A stretch of DNA of 33,489 bases from Acidobacteriota bacterium. Lineage in GTDB: Bacteria; Acidobacteriota; Thermoanaerobaculia; UBA5066. Positions within the stretch are counted from its first letter, which is position 1; every line of letters begins with the position of its first letter. The stretch spans positions 1 to 33,489 of the forward strand of contig JARXKK010000024.1 in the NCBI GenBank assembly GCA_030278895.1. Reading direction: 5' to 3'. A program made the translations under genes and the position numbers. Shown piece by piece: positions 33,428 to 33,489 of the stretch. The notes below the pieces were generated by a model. It was not told the DNA's origin. It worked only from the letters and a program-made list of their open reading frames with translations, and did no database searches.

Positions 33428-33489
33428 TCACCATACCCGGACGCGGTCGTTCGGCGAGAGATAGAGCGCCTGCCCCGGTTTGACGGAGA
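33428..33489 (-). CDS. 3' end of a gene continuing beyond the window (possibly TOBE-domain ABC ATPase)
   Basis: In one minus-strand frame the edge reads SVKPGQALYLSPNDRVRVW and a stop at 33428-33430. The cadence (KPGQ-x-LYLSP-x-x-RVRV at a C-terminus) resembles the TOBE end of sulfate/molybdate-type ABC ATPases, but 19 residues are too few for a firm call. It ends 18 bases before the zinc-ribbon gene starts, in the same direction. Confidence 0.35.
   Translation of the reverse strand, partial: SVKPGQALYLSPNDRVRVW

Overview
The window is about 33.5 kb of GC-rich, gene-dense bacterial chromosome. No phage, plasmid, IS, CRISPR or rRNA features were seen. The gene repertoire suggests an aerobic or oxygen-tolerant, Gram-negative-type bacterium: a TonB-dependent receptor, a second outer-membrane barrel, lipoproteins, an HPII-type catalase, a fused E1 alpha/beta dehydrogenase, a Thermus-type isocitrate dehydrogenase and a VPS10/BNR-repeat protein. 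I infer Acidobacteriota, perhaps a Thermoanaerobaculia-like lineage, from this combination. No 16S or other phylogenetic marker is present to prove it. Non-ATG starts are frequent (several GTG, and TTG for the PIN toxin and the DUF4136 lipoprotein).

Layout. 1-7.2 kb: the 3' part of a BNR/VPS10-like propeller protein, a convergent small alpha/beta hydrolase, then a rightward run of ABC ATPase, ABC permease and an exported protein of unknown function, an outer-membrane barrel and a beta-carbonic anhydrase. 7.2-9.8 kb (leftward): a membrane protein, a PIN/Phd-type toxin-antitoxin pair and a SUFU-domain protein, together an accessory-looking patch. 9.8-12 kb: a fused E1 dehydrogenase, divergent from a five-domain S1 protein. 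13.6-17.1 kb: a large hybrid sensor kinase. 17.1-19.3 kb: a cobalamin riboswitch controlling a BtuB-like receptor. 19.3-20.8 kb: a DUF4136 lipoprotein and a YpfJ-type zinc metallopeptidase. 20.9-24.6 kb: tRNA-Ala(GGC), then a stress group (large-subunit catalase, glycine-zipper protein, ElaB/YqjD-like protein). 24.7-26.6 kb: isocitrate dehydrogenase divergent from a winged-helix regulator, with two inverted repeats between them. 26.6-28.8 kb: egtB-egtD for ergothioneine. 29.1-31.8 kb: a modular secreted metallopeptidase-like protein. 31.8-33.5 kb: an NtrC-type response regulator, a small zinc-ribbon protein and the very end of another gene.

Themes. Oxidative-stress defence (catalase, ergothioneine, small stress proteins), vitamin B12 uptake under riboswitch control, central 2-oxoacid metabolism and signalling by orphan two-component proteins. 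No clear new multi-gene system was found. The most interesting signals are regulatory: a predicted pairing of the btuB Shine-Dalgarno region with an upstream segment just after the riboswitch, and the palindromes between icd and the divergent regulator. Also of note are the isolated SUFU gene beside a toxin-antitoxin module, the egtBD pair without other pathway genes, the modular peptidase with a C-terminal VNGYF-ending domain, and convergent gene pairs whose stop codons abut.
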